A DNA stretch of 64,000 bases from Podocnemis expansa. Its lineage: Eukaryota; Chordata; Testudines; Podocnemididae. This document shows positions 1 to 13,500 of the stretch, piece by piece. The position numbers and the translations under genes are program-made. How positions within the stretch are numbered: the stretch's first letter is position 1; every line of letters begins with the position of its first letter. The stretch lies in NCBI GenBank assembly GCA_007922195.1, contig ML681981.1:13649771-13713770 (forward strand), read 5' to 3'. A model generated the notes under the pieces. The model was not told where the DNA came from and ran no database searches. It saw only the letters and a list, made by a program, of their open reading frames with translations.

Positions 1-60
1 CAAAGAAGAACTAATTATTATTTAAATAAACTATCCTTTAAAATACTGCTTTATACTTAC

Positions 61-219
61 TGGCATAACTTGACACAGGTCATCTAATGTAACACTACTG
101 ATGCCCACAGGTGTGTTCTGATCACAAGGAACAACAGGAGGACTCAAAAGTTTCTTGTAACAGCAAGGTGGGAAGCGAATATCCAGCGTGATACTGTTAT
201 ACACAGCAAGTCCCATAAG
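61..219 (-). CDS. HECTD2: HECTD2 exon 15, residues 526-578, HECT N-lobe
   Basis: The 159-nt exon has acceptor TGTATAG (no pyrimidine tract) and a strong donor GTAAGT at 60-55. It encodes [20 protein letters not shown], then [20 protein letters not shown] and [11 protein letters not shown]. Reading past the donor soon hits a stop, so the exon ends here and the gene continues left of the window. Confidence 0.97.
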
Positions 220-1507
220 CTATACATGTTAAATGTTAAGTGAAAAATCACATTCTTATTATAGCTAATATTCTTTTTATGATAACTTCAGAAGAATATT
301 GAAAACTTACTGAGAGTACTCTAAGTATTAGACAAAACAAAAAAGGAAAGAAAATAGTTTTTTGACTGTCACCATTCTTTTAGGAGTCTGCTATCTAAAT
401 TATTATTATTACAAATTATTATTAGTAATCTATTATTAACAAACATTAACACTATCAAATAAGACATTCTTATTCAACATCTGAATTTCTTCATGATTAA
501 GATTATACATAAGTAGAACATGAAGCAAATTTTTAACTACTGGTAATAATGAAAAAAGTTAATAAACTACAGATATGGGTATCTTTAATCTAATAATTCT
601 GCAGAATTCTTAACATACCAATGATTCCATAAAAAGTAAATGCAATAAGACAAACTTATGGTGACAATGTAGTTCATGATTTGGCATATTTGGTGGGACA
701 GTAGGAACATCCAGATTTTTGGGGTCAACTATTAATGAGAGTATTGCTCTACTTGAGAAGTTAATTATCCATCAAGAGAAACTGCTCCACTTTTCTGGTT
801 GTTACTGTTTACTGCCAGATTAGTTATTAAAACCCATTAGTTTAATCCTCCTCCTATGCTAGGCAGCCAACTGGTCAAAGCATGGGATATTCTTAAATGT
901 AAGAACTGGCTATTGGTCTCCATTTACTAAGCATGCCAGTTCTAATAAAGAAGTGTATAAACCATCCAATTGCTGCCCTTTGTACCATGCTGATTTTCTT
1001 TTTATATTTAGCAGCTTAAAGCCTGCTTATTCATTCTATTTATAATGATTATACCATTTAATGATTTTTTTAAAAAAAAATTCACTTAATCTAATCCTAT
1101 TGTTGAAAAGTTATGTCATTTTTAACAGCAGCAGTGTGAGTAACCCAGGACCCCTGCTTTCCACTGGGGGGCCTGGCCCAGGCTGCAACCTTCATTAGCA
1201 GGGAGCTCGTACAACAAATTTGTACTGGGCCCCAAAATATTATGCTTGAGCCCTGGAATAGCTTGTACTACGTTATATATGAGTTGGTTTAACATTCAGC
1301 AAGAACATTTTATTTTCAACATTTAAACCAAAGATTCAGTTTTAAGAATAAAACTTTATATTTCAATAAACCATTACTATAAAATAGATTTTAAACTCAT
1401 TACTTATCTTAAAACAAATCTAATTCTTAATTTCCTAACTCTGGAGCACTTGCTTTTAACTTAACATTATTTTACTTTACTACTTAACATTACTTTTTCC
1501 CACTCTA

Positions 1508-1543
<36 letters not shown>

Positions 1544-4500
1544 TCATACAATATATATTTCCTTATTTTTAATTTTCCTGCAAGAATCACTGGTCAGTTT
1601 ATTCTGTTTAGCTCTTTAAAACAAGAGAGATCTTTTACTGAAAAAAGAAAGAAGAATAAAACTAATTCTAATATTATTTATTTATATATACCCAGTCTTC
1701 CCTGGCTTTTTGTTTTTACATGAAGTAACTGATTAAACTTCTATGTGCATAGCACCTTCAAGTGGACAGCAAAGGATACAGCTCCAACCAATCGGAATTC
1801 AGAGTAGTTATCACATTTAAAACTGCTAAACCAGTGACAATGTGAATCCTTGTGATATGCAAACATACCTGTGGAATGTAAAAATTATTTCACCAAACTG
1901 CTTCTCTGCAATGAAAAAAATCCTCCCAACAGATATATTTGTCTCATGTTTCCTTTTCTAGCTAACAGAGCATGTATATCAATGATTGCCCTCATTCAAG
2001 ATATTTTCCTTCCTTTCCACAGCAGTAGTCATTTGACAATGTTGGAGGATGCTGGCACATCTTCACAGACACAAAAGTCACCAGCATTATTGTCACATAA
2101 GGCACAGCTGTGGGCTGGGTCAAAGAAACCAGCAAACATTAGTAAAACTGACCACACTGCAGCTAATGCTCTAAACCAGGAGTGGCCAAACTTATGGAAC
2201 TCAAGAGCCACACTCAAGCTGATTATTAAACTTTCAAGAGCCGCACTGATGCATATAGCCATATACTTTTACCTACTAAATTGATTTGCTGACACTCTTC
2301 TGTGAGCCACATTTTTTCATTCAAGAGCCACATGTGGCTCCTGAGCCACAGTTTGGCCACACCTGCTCTAAACTAAGAATCAGATTTAATCTTCATATTC
2401 ATAGTGCCAAAAATTAGAAAATTAGAGTGAGTCAAAATTGCTGGGGGAAAAAAAAGCATAAAACATGTTCTAGAAATCTAGAAAATATGGTTTAGAGAAA
2501 TTGAGGGAACTGTGTGACTCACTGGATAATACAATACTGACTACCATGTTCACCATAAATGCCCAATTATCACATAAGGAGCTAGACACTCATGAAAGCA
2601 AGTCCCGCTCTGATCACAATTATTGTGCTTCAGCTTACAGACATAGAAGGTATGTCTACACAGCAAAGCAAAACCCATGGGTGGCCCATGCCAGCTGACT
2701 TGGACTTGTGGGGCTCAGGTTGTGCAGCTGTTTCTTTGCTCTGTAAAACTTCTGGACTTGTGCTGAAGCCTGGGCTTTAGGACCCTACAGGATGGGAGGG
2801 TCTCAGAGCTTGGGCTCAAGTTGCAGGATTTTCTTTTTTTTTTAGATATATCATAAGTGATCTATTGCAAATCTGAACTATTTACTTTGGGGTTGTTCCA
2901 GCTGTCAGTGTGTTGCCCCAGGAGGGTACAAACAGCACAACTCAGTCAATTCCTCTGACATCGCTATAAGCCAGTGCAGACCCCAAAATCAGCACTCTCA
3001 ACTACAAAAGAGGGCAGGGTGAAGATGAAAAATGCATAAGGAAGGAAGAAAGCAATGACATGGAGAGGAAGGATGAGGCAAGAATGGTGGACAATGACAA
3101 AACAAAACAGCTGAATTACAGCTCCTCTACAGATGGAAATTTACTAAAATCACTATTCCAGGACTCTGTAATAGCAATTTCAGTAAAAACTCTTACGCAA
3201 GTATTTATTCCACAACAAGAGCACCTTTTCCAGATATGCTGGAGAGATATCAATGCTGGGGTTTGCACTGAAATAAGTTACCTGAAATAATTATTGTGGA
3301 ATAGCTTTTTTGGTACATTTCCAAGTATACAGATGGTCTTAGTTGAATGGCTGGTATAGATTTAGCTTATTTTGCCTAGTTTACTAGTATGTCAAGAATT
3401 CAACTGACTTGTTGCTCAGGAACACTCACTCTGCAGTAAAACTAGATAGGTGGGGAAAAAAGGAGGAAGTGTTATGCTGTAACTTAAGAATGAATACACT
3501 TGTTTTGAGGTCCACAAGGAAGTGAGTAACAGACCTACTGAGAGTCCCTAGGTGAGGATAAAAAGGAAAAAGAACTGTAATGACATTATGGTGGGAGTTT
3601 ATTATAAACCACCAAATCAGGAAGAGAAAGTAGATGAGACATTCTACAAGCAGGTAACAAGATTAGCTAACACACACAAATTAGTATTAATGGGAATGTT
3701 TAGTTTCTCTGGTATCTGATGGCATTTTATTACAGCAAAACATAATACATCCTGCAAAGTCTCAGCATATTTAGGGGACAACTTTTTGATTCAGAAAGCC
3801 AAGGAAACGACTTTGGTGTCATCCATTTTGATGTGGTTTTGATCGACAGCAATAACTTAGTTACGAATGTAAAGGTGGTTGGCAACTTGGGGGAAAGTGA
3901 TCATGATCTGATAGTGATCAAGATTATATGGAAAGGAGGACATGAGAACAGCAAAATAAGATGATGATTTAAGAAAGCTGGATTTCAACCAACTCAAAAT
4001 AGTAGTAGACAAGGTCCCAAAAAGACCAACTAGGCAGAAAAGGAGTCAAAGAAGGTTGGCAGTTCCTAAAAGATGTAATCCAGAAGGCTCAACATCAAGC
4101 TATTCTGATGTGGAGGAAAGATAAGAAGAGTCAAAAGAAGCCAATGTGGTGTCACAAGAAGCTTTTTAGCTATCTAAAAAACAAAGGGGATGCATACAGG
4201 AAATGAAAGGAAAGACATGCCACCAAGGAAGTATGTATAGGAATAATGCAAGTGTGTAGGGACAAAATTAGGAAAGCCAAGGCAAATGAGTTACAGCTGG
4301 AAAAGAATGTTAGCAACATGAATATTGGATTTTTCAAATATGTCAGACAAAAAAAGAAAGATCAAGGATGATGTGGGGCTGCTTCTCAATGGAGAAGGTG
4401 GACTGGTAACAGATGATAGGAAAGCAGACTGTTCAGTGCCTACTTTGCTTCAGTTTTCTCACAAAAAGTAAATGTGACTGGACTACTAGAGGGATGCAGA

Positions 4501-7500
4501 TTAAGATAAAGAACACATCAGAGATCTTTTGAATAACTTGGATTAATTCAGATCAGCGGAGCTGTATGTTATTCAGCTGAGGGTACTGAAGGAATTAGCT
4601 AAGAAAATCTCAGAGCCACTGGCAATATTTGCAAACTCATGGATGACTGGAGAAAGGCTAACATAATACCCATCTTGAAAAAGGAGCCTGGGATCTACAG
4701 ACCAGTCAGCCTAACTTCAATATCGGGGAAGCTACTAGAGCAATATATAGAACATTTAATATATGAATACTGAAGGATGAAGGGGTAATCACTAGCAGTC
4801 GGCATAAATTTACTAAAAACAAATCATGCCAAACTACCTTGATTTCCTTCCTTGACTGGGTAACTAGTCTGGTGAATAGAGGCAAAGGTGGTAAACTTAA
4901 CACACCTGGACTTCAGCAAGGCTTTTGACAGTCTCACACGACATTCTGATAGCTGAGCTGAAGTAGTGCAGGCTTCACAGAACGGTGGGTTATTCACCAG
5001 TAACCATCCTTCTTCGAGATGGGCTGCTCGGATCCATTCAGTAATAGGTGTTTCCGTGCTGGAGCGCCAGATTGGTCAGAAAACTTTTGTTCTAGCCTGT
5101 CAGGAGAGGGTAGGCAGCCTCCGCCTCTTGCATCACCCCATGGCTATATATGCGGCTGCCTCCTGACCCCTCCTCAGTTCCTTAGAGTTGCCAACTCCAG
5201 ATGCGGGGATGGAGGGGAGGGACCTGAATGGATCCGAGCAGCCCATCTTGAAGGAGGACGGTTACTGGTGAGTAACCCACCATTCTTCTTCAAGCGCTGC
5301 TTGGATGCATTCAGTAATAGGTGACTACTAGCCATGCCGATGGATGGCGGGTGGAGTTGGGTCTTCTGCCTTCAGCACAGCAATATGCCCCAAATGGGAA
5401 GAAGCCCAGCAAACCAGAATCTAACCAGAGTCAAGAGACAAATTAGGCTCTTGACATGGCACAGAAAAATTAACAACTGAGGGCCAACCCAAGACGAGGG
5501 CAGGGCCGAACCCACCGAGACATAAGAGAGTGGGCAGGACAGACCAAGGTCACCACAACGAGTGTGAAGAACACAATGTGAAAACATATAGGGCTGTGTT
5601 GGATGTTCCACCTAAGTGGCAGAACACAAAGGTATGAACGCCAGAAGAAAAGTGTCTGGCCATATGAGCTTCCTGCATGGGCTCGTCGGGAAATGCTGAA
5701 GGCCAACAAGAACATGGTTAACCATAATGACTGTGGCCTGCACAGGAAGTAATGTAGGGGATGAAAGTACCCCATGGATTGAGCACCTTGAGGCCTCAGC
5801 CAGGATCCAAAGACTCACGGTCTCGCTTGGATGCTTGCTGGCTACACAGGTAGCTGTGAGAGGGTTGAACCTTATCCTCTGGACTGGACACTGCCAGTGC
5901 AGCAGGGTCTGATCAATGACGGTAGTAATAAAAATATGTAGCTGCACTGGGGGAAAAAAGGGGACCCTGCCAATGATTGAGAATAGTCTGACAAGGCACT
6001 ACAAGCCCGTACACTGAAGACAAAGGCCTAAAGTGAAAAACGGTGGAAGGCACAGGTATACCAGCTACAGGATCTCATGTTAGTGTGCAAAGCGCACTCT
6101 TCCAGCTACGAATGGTACCAAACCCCAGGTTTCTTGCTGGAGAGGCACTCCAGGACACTAGCACCCACAAGGCGACGTAATGGCCTGGACGGTGCTGATG
6201 GATTAGTACCTATAATAACCTTGATAGTGTGAGAACTCACGGAGGAGAGGGAGATTGCTTGGCCTGTAATCCTGTGTGATTCCAGCAACACAAGGGTTGT
6301 ACGCAAAGGGGCAGGGGAAGGCGGGGACAATGCCAACTACCCCTCCCCCACGGAGTCGAGGTGGCCCAAGGGCTCGAAGGGATGCTGTATTAGGAATATG
6401 GTCTTGTGTGTCCAGGGCACCACCAAAAGGGGTAGTGTCATGGCTACACTGTGAGACGTGAGCACCAGGGGAGAGGACACGTTGATGCAGAGTTACCCCC
6501 AGAAATACGGTTGTCAGGGGCAGGAGAGATTATCTCCCGACCACCTAGGAAGAGAAGCCACCCGCGGAGTATCAACCGCGGTATCACAGAGGTACCCTGA
6601 GGTTAGAGAACCCAATACGGAGGGTTATCGTCAATCTGGAAAATGGATGGCCATCCCCCTGGGGGGGGGGGGGAGAGGGCAAGCCTCTGAATTTCTTAGT
6701 GTTCCAGAGACAGAAGCTCTAACCTGTTTTCCCTTCTTATACGTATATTTATATATAAAAAATTATAGTTTCTATTTATCTATATCTATATATATATTAT
6801 AATATATATATATAATCAGCATATATTATCAGGTCCCTAAGGGAGGTGAGGGGAACAACAATCCTGGTGAGGTCGCCACCGACATTGCATGGAGGTGCGG
6901 CCCCCGGTTGAACTGTAGATCCCTGCGCAGATAAGCAGGTGATGTGTGCCCAAGGGGCAGTGTCCTCTGCCAGGGTACGCGTGACCTAACGGCAGGGAGG
7001 TTAGGGTGGGTAGTTATAAGCAACTCATTGAGGAGCTTTCATGCTCAGAGTGTGGCCTTCTGCCTGGCTATGCCAAAGAACTGATGCCGCGGAGGTGGAC
7101 GCTAGTGTGGGAGGCCCAAGATACGGTATCCCACTGCTGTTCCCCTCCCATTGGAAAGCGACGATGGTGCTGTCCCTGTAGGTTCCCTGATCTGGAAGGC
7201 TCTAAGTCAGGTACGCTAAATGTCTTCTTCGTGAGTGAAAGGGGAGAAAGGGAGGGGAGATATAAGGGGGGAGCTGGCTACCACTTCTAGTAGGGTGGGG
7301 CCTACGACAAGGACTCCTAGGATAAGCATCCTGATATAACTGAGGTTGCCCGCAAGGAAAAGGGGCTGTAAGGGCCTCAGCTTCTGTGAAGAAGGGGAGT
7401 ATATGAAGGCAGGGATGGACTGCTCTGTCTTGGCCTTCCGTGGAGGCTAAGAGCTGCCAAGACCGTGCGAACGCATCTCATGTGACGAGTAGGATAGAGG

Positions 7501-10500
7501 GTCCCATCGAGCTGTTGGGGCCACAATAGGACCGGTTATTCGTCATGAGTGAACAAAGGCATTCTGCCCCCCAGCCGGGAATCGAAAGGGCCTACCTGAT
7601 GGAGAGCATCAGGGTAACAGGGATGGTCCCGCTTCCGAGTAAAAGCTGCAAATGTGCATCTCGGAGCCTCTGCAGCAAAGCTGGGGCTACTACGAGACGT
7701 GCTCCTCGTCCCCAGCAAAGTTTGATGTGACAGCAGAGGATTGAGGGATACCAGAGGAAGGAAGGGGGGGAGGGGGGCGGATTCCCCATGAGTGCCCAAG
7801 ATAGCCACTGAGGAGAAGGTGCAGGCAGGATAGCCACTGCAGAGAAAGTGCAGGCAGGGAGCTTGTGCCTTGAAGAGGCCCATGCCACCCAAGGGCAAGG
7901 GAAAAACCCCTGGTAGGGGTGCTGTGGGCGCAGCAGTAAAAGAAGAGGGGTAGGGTCTCAGCCCTTGCAGTGGATAATAGCAGTGGAAAGGAGTTCTCTG
8001 TGTTCCCACTTAGGGGAGAAGGGTAGAGCCTCAGATATCTATGTGGGAGGGGTGGGCCCAGGAGGGAGCAGACCCAAGTATTTGGCCTCTCCCCTGGGAT
8101 CCTGAGCAGTGCCCACCACCGATAATGTTTCTGGGGGGAATAAAGCGTCCCCTTCGAAAGGCAGGTCGAGAACTGCCTGCTGCGCAGGCCGAAAGGAAGA
8201 GGTCATGAGAAATTATGTTACCCTCCTCTAGGAAAGGCATCATATTCCTCCCTGGCCTTGGGTGGGAGCAAGCGTCGGAATTTCGCGACTGACTCCCACA
8301 TGTCCAGCAAGTATCTGCTGGTAACGGCTTGGTTGTTCGCCACTCGCAATTGGAAGGCCGCTGAGGAGTATGCCTTATGGCCCAAGAGGTCCAGTTCCCT
8401 GGCTTCCCTGGAGGATGGAAGGGGGTTGCTGGGGGGTTCCCCGGGGCCCAGTGCCATCTGTACCACTTCCCTCAGGGGAACCAGGTGACCAGCGAGAGAA
8501 AGGAAATCCAATTCAGAAACCCGATATTTAACGCCCTCCGTGTCCGAAACCGGGGCAATAGAGCTTGGTCTCTGCCACCGGGAATAGGCGAGGTCCCAGA
8601 CGCTCGGGTGGGGCAGGATTGTCAGGGGTTCTGTGGAGGCAAAGGCCAGCCCGAACAGGGCACCAGGAGGGGGACCCAAGGGCTGCACCTCCATACCTAG
8701 ATGGCCCGTGGCCTGGTGCAACAGATCGAAGTGCGTCGACAGATTTCCTGTATAGGACTCCGGTGCCGGGGAGAGGGCGGTACTGGGAGCTCGCCGAGGT
8801 GGAGAGGGAGTCTCCTGAGTGGGGGAGAAGGGAGACTGTATGGGTGGGTAAGCTCCTGTTCCTGTGGCACTGGGCTCTGCGGTGCTGAGGGTGAATGCGG
8901 TCAGCGCCAAGGTGAGCTCGGTGCCAGTGAGGCCAGGCTGCCTGAAGGTGACCTTGAGCGGTGCTAGGCACGGCTAGGGCATGGCGCCGTTGTTCCCTCT
9001 CCTTGATGGTTCATGGTTTGAAGGAGAGACAGATGGAACAGGCTGAGACCATGTGGTCTTTTACCAGGCACCTGAGGCGCTTCCCATGGGGGTTGTCCCT
9101 GGGAAGGCCTCGCCACACTCGGCGCAGGGTTTAAACCCTAGCATGATCGGAGGATGTTCCGGCCCGACAGTGGGAGGCTTTCGTGGTGGAATTATATCCA
9201 CAAAGAGATGTTCCCAGTTGGGCGAAAAGCTTGTAGGCGACAGGCAGGCTGCTTGCGATTCACAAGGAGTGGACGCTCCAGATCCGACGCTCAAGGTGGA
9301 AGAAATGAAACTGAGGAGGGGTCGGGACTCGGGAGACAGAAGTATATATAACCACGGGGTGGCGCGAGGGGCGGAGGCCGCCTACCCTCTCCTGACAGGC
9401 TAGAACAAAAGTTTTCTGACCAATCTGGCGCTCCGGCACGGAGACACCTATTACTCAATGCATCCGAGCAGCACTCAAAGAAGAATTATCATTAAGTAGA
9501 TAGAGAATTGGTTAAAAAACTGCAAACAAAAAGAGTAACTGTTAACAGAATGATGTCAGATTGGAGAAAGGTGTCAAGTGGAGTTCCACAGAAATCTGTT
9601 CTGGGGGTCTGGTCTTGTTTAACTTCTTTATTAATGAGCTAGAGACAGGGATGGGGAGCATACTGATCAAAATTTACAGAGAAGACAAAGCTGGGGCCAC
9701 AAAGCTGTCAACACTTTGGAATATACAGATGTTCAGAGGGATCTTGATAAACTGGAGAACTAGGATATAGACAACAAAATGAAATTCAACAAAGCCGAAA
9801 AATATAAGGTGCTACGCATAGAGAAGAAACCAAATGGACAGCTACAGAATGGTGGATAACTGGTTGGCAGCAGCACTGCTGAGAAAGATCCGGGAGTTGC
9901 AAAGGATCACAACTTCAGCATGAGTCATCAATGAAATGCTGTTGCAAAAAGAGGAAATGCAATTTTAGGTTGTATTAACAAAGGCACAGCATGCAAGTCA
10001 CAGAAGACAATAATGCTGCTCTAGTCAGGATTAGTCAGGCCTCAGCTGGAGTACTGTCTGCAGTTTTGGTCACCAGTGTATAGAAAGGATGTAGAGAAAC
10101 TGAATCCAGAGGTGAGTGACTATGATGATTAAAGGGATGGAATTTAAGTCATATGAGCAAAGGCTAAAGGAACTTGATATGTTTAGTTTGGAAAAGAAGA
10201 AATTAAAGCAGGAACATGATTGTAGTCTTTGACTACTTGAAAGGCTGAGATTAAAAAGATAAGAGAAAAGTTGTACTCTCTTGCCACAGAGGCAGTGGGC
10301 TCAAACAATATAGAGGATTTAGATTAAATGTCATGAAAAACTTCCTAACAATAAGAAATGCAGGACAGTGCAAGAAAAGGCTGCCTGAGGAGGTTGTGGA
10401 AGCTCCTTCACTGGAGTTTTTCAAAAGGAAGCTGGATAGCCACCTGCCCTGGATGGTTCACATCAGGGGTGGGCCATAATTTTGACAGGTGGGCTGAGGG

Positions 10501-13500
10501 TGGTGGTGAAGAGCTGGCTGTGGGGCTGGCCACCGTGGTAATTGAGTGCCCTGGGGCTGAGTGGGACAGGGGGTGGCACAGAGCCGTGAAGGGGGGCACT
10601 GCAGCCGCAGAGAGATGGCCCTGGGCCAGTGGGGAGCCAGTCCGAAGTTGGCTGGGGTCATCATGAGCTGGAAAGTGTCAGACTATAGATATTTAGGCCT
10701 GCCCATAAGGCCTATGATCATCTTAAAATATGCTGTGTCGCTAGCTAGCTACAGTGCTAGCAAATCAAACAATCAACTTGACTGGCTGGGGCCTTGTACG
10801 TTGGCTAAGCAAAGGCAGAAAGCACCAGGGGCAGCAAAAAGCTGGGAAGTATGCTGTCACATCCACACATTCTAACACAGCAGGCTGGAAGAGACTAACA
10901 CCTCAAGATAAAGGAAGATTTGAAAATGCTCAAAGTTGATAGCATCCTGTCTGGTTTGCAAACAACTGTGGGGCTAGACTCTACATTTTGTATTGTTTGG
11001 TAATCCTGGTGTCTATTGGTCTGATGACTTCTGTCCGCATCCTTAATGGTTTCCGTCTGTCCTGTAATTATCTGTAATCATTTAAGGTGGTGAGGTATGA
11101 TTGGTTAGAGAATTATATTACAATATGGTAGGATTGGTTCTTAAAATAATAAAGAAATGATTCGTTAAAATACATTATAAAAACTAAGGTAAATCAGGAA
11201 AGAAAAGGAGCAAAATTTATGGGGGTGGGGGGATGGAATTTAGTGGGGGAGGATGAATTTATTTGGGAGGGTGGAAATTTACTGGGAGGGGAGACTTATT
11301 AGTGTAAAGGCCTGTGGGATCCTAATGGATGCTTGTGTGGAAAAGATTGCAATACATTTGTCGCATTGCCTGGTCCTGGACTCTGGTCTTCTGCTCCTGT
11401 CAGTGAAGCAAGAATTGAAAGGACTTGTGAGAGTCCTAACAGACAGAGCTGTTAGATGGGCCCCATCTCACCCACTCTTGGTTTAGACTCAAAAAAAATC
11501 CTACATCTTGGCAGGAGGTTAGATTAGATGACACTTGTGATCCCTTCTAATCATACGATTTTGTATTTCTTCCTGGAGATCCAGTTTCACCTCAGAAACA
11601 AAGACTTAAACTATCCCACCACTCTTTCCCAAAGGAGTCAGTGGCCTTGTCCCATCATCCCAAAGACAAGGATCCTGGTCTTTGGAAAGAAGATCCTGAC
11701 GTCTGGAAAGGAAGTGCGAAACCATAAGTGTCTGAACTGGAAACAAAGTGGAACAGTCAATCAGCTCCATGACATAAGAAGCACTGCCAGTTTGGAGCCC
11801 TTCAGTTTTCTAACCAATGCCCTGAAAAGTAGGGGCTTCAGCAAGAGTTTTAAGAGGATGCAATGTGTGAGTAAAGAAACAGAAATTAGAGTAACCATGG
11901 TCATAGTGGAGATGTAGATTTTGTGTAATCTAAGTCTACCTCCCAAATTCTCTACTATGATACACAACTGAAAAAGAGGTCTCAGCTTTCCAGGAATACT
12001 GGGAACTGTCTTGGCAGAATTCTAACCCTTCTTAGATAGCTCAGCAATCGGCATTCTCTTCATTCATTCATTCTCTAGGCATTGAGATTTTCCTGTAGCT
12101 ATATACAACTGAAGCTTCCCCTGTTTTGCCTTCACTGCTGTGGCCAGTAGCTATGGGTTGGTTTGTCTCCGTGGCATAGTAAGGGTGACTGGTTCTTGAG
12201 GGCCAAGCACACATTTGTGCTTCCTCTAGTGCCCCTCTCTGACCCACACCCTGCACCCCCACAAGGCAGGAGGTGGCTTCAGCCCTACCCCCCAGGTGGC
12301 CCAGGGAGGGGGGATCTGTAGAGGTCAGGCCCTGGTTCCCCACTGAGGTACTGCAGGGGAATGCCAGGCTGGCCCTGCACCAGGGCTGGATTTGAGGTGC
12401 CCCAACATGGGCTGCCCAGTTTTTGGGCACTGTCTAGTGCCCCCACCCTCCCACCACACAGGCCACAATGGCAGCAAGGCAGCCATGGCCTCTGGAGCTG
12501 CAGGGGAGTTGTGGCCCCCCAGGGCTGCAGAGGAGCAGTTCAACGCTGGGGGGAGGGCAGGGCCAGAGCCCATCCTCCGCTGTTCTATGAACCGTTCCAG
12601 CCCACCTCACCCCGCCCCGCCTCTCCCGTGGCCAGTTGGTCTGCTTAGTGGGTGGGGTGGGCTGATGTGTGGCCACTCCTCTGCAGGGACTGGGGGTGGG
12701 GCTGGCCAACTGGGGGCAGACCAGCAGGCCATGGGTGGGGTGGAACACTGCCCTGTGAGCAGCAGCAGGGAGGTCGGTCTCTGACCCTGGGCCCCCAGCA
12801 CTGAGCAAGACCCCCCTCCAGCACTGGGGCCCACAGCTGCCCTGCTGCCATTCTGGCCTGCACGGTGGGAGGGCAGGGGCATTGGGTGGCACTCTGAAAC
12901 TGGGCAGCCCAGGCCAGGGCTCCTCCCCTGTCACTACATTACTCATTTGTCTGCTACCAGCTCTTACCTCCCACCACACAAACCTTTCACAAATGATCTG
13001 GCCCTCCAGAAGAGTTATATACCCCAACAGGAAATATTAGAAAACAGATTCAAGGTGTATGAGCCAAACATCTGAAAAACTAAAAATGCCTATCCATCAG
13101 TGCTTTGATTAATCCTGTTTTAATATGTTAATTTTAAAATAAGTAAATTATGAGGACTCACCATAGTCTGGATGAAAAATCTGGCGAATAAGGAGAAGAA
13201 ACCATTCTTTTGTCAGACCACCCATATCAAGACCAGCCTCCCCTACAAATGTAACTTTCAACTTTTTTTTCAAATCTGCCCTCTTCCGTGTCAGCTATTG
13301 AAAAGAAAGAATTAAAATAAAATGGGAACAGTATTTAGTGTAACTGAACTTCTGGATAACACAAATGTATTTCTTTTATTTCTAAAGCTATTATTTTATA
13401 TTAAATATGAAACCATAAAGTTGCTGAATTCTAACTCAGTGGTCAAATTTACATGCAAACAACTGTTTGGATTGGGGAAGTTAGCTAATCATAATTGGTT

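Larger units (their letters stand above)
4990..9495 (-). mobile_element. DIRS-like tyrosine-recombinase retroelement, decayed, inserted in CR1
   Basis: The element has inverted terminal repeats (about 5019-5190 and 9310-9463) and an internal palindrome joining copies of both ends (5228-5325). It also has a minus-strand gag-like ORF with a LAP2alpha-like segment. In gag orientation the order is 5' ITR, gag, decayed middle, internal palindrome, 3' ITR, which is the layout of DIRS1 elements. I could not recognise an intact reverse transcriptase, RNase H or tyrosine recombinase between 5330 and 7530; that part is degenerate or replaced. No target duplication is evident, as expected for DIRS. It is G+C-rich against the flanks. 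Confidence 0.75.

Noticed and set aside
1871..2284. 137-codon plus-strand ORF next to exon 14
   Set aside because: It begins just beyond exon 14, on the opposite strand, and runs into the family A MITE; no protein similarity.
5330..7530. intact reverse transcriptase or tyrosine recombinase of the DIRS-like element
   Set aside because: No catalytic motif could be read in any frame; only short ORFs remain. A GGRMPLF stretch near 7540 was too weak to call an RT start.
10676..11450. solo LTR of an endogenous retrovirus
   Set aside because: A TGTCAGAC start was noticed, but no matching CA end, poly(A) signal order or short target duplication could be found; the hAT-like reading fits the CR1 break better.
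12434..13027. 197-codon minus-strand ORF
   Set aside because: Composition-driven in a G+C-rich element with ORFs in all frames; no family resemblance.
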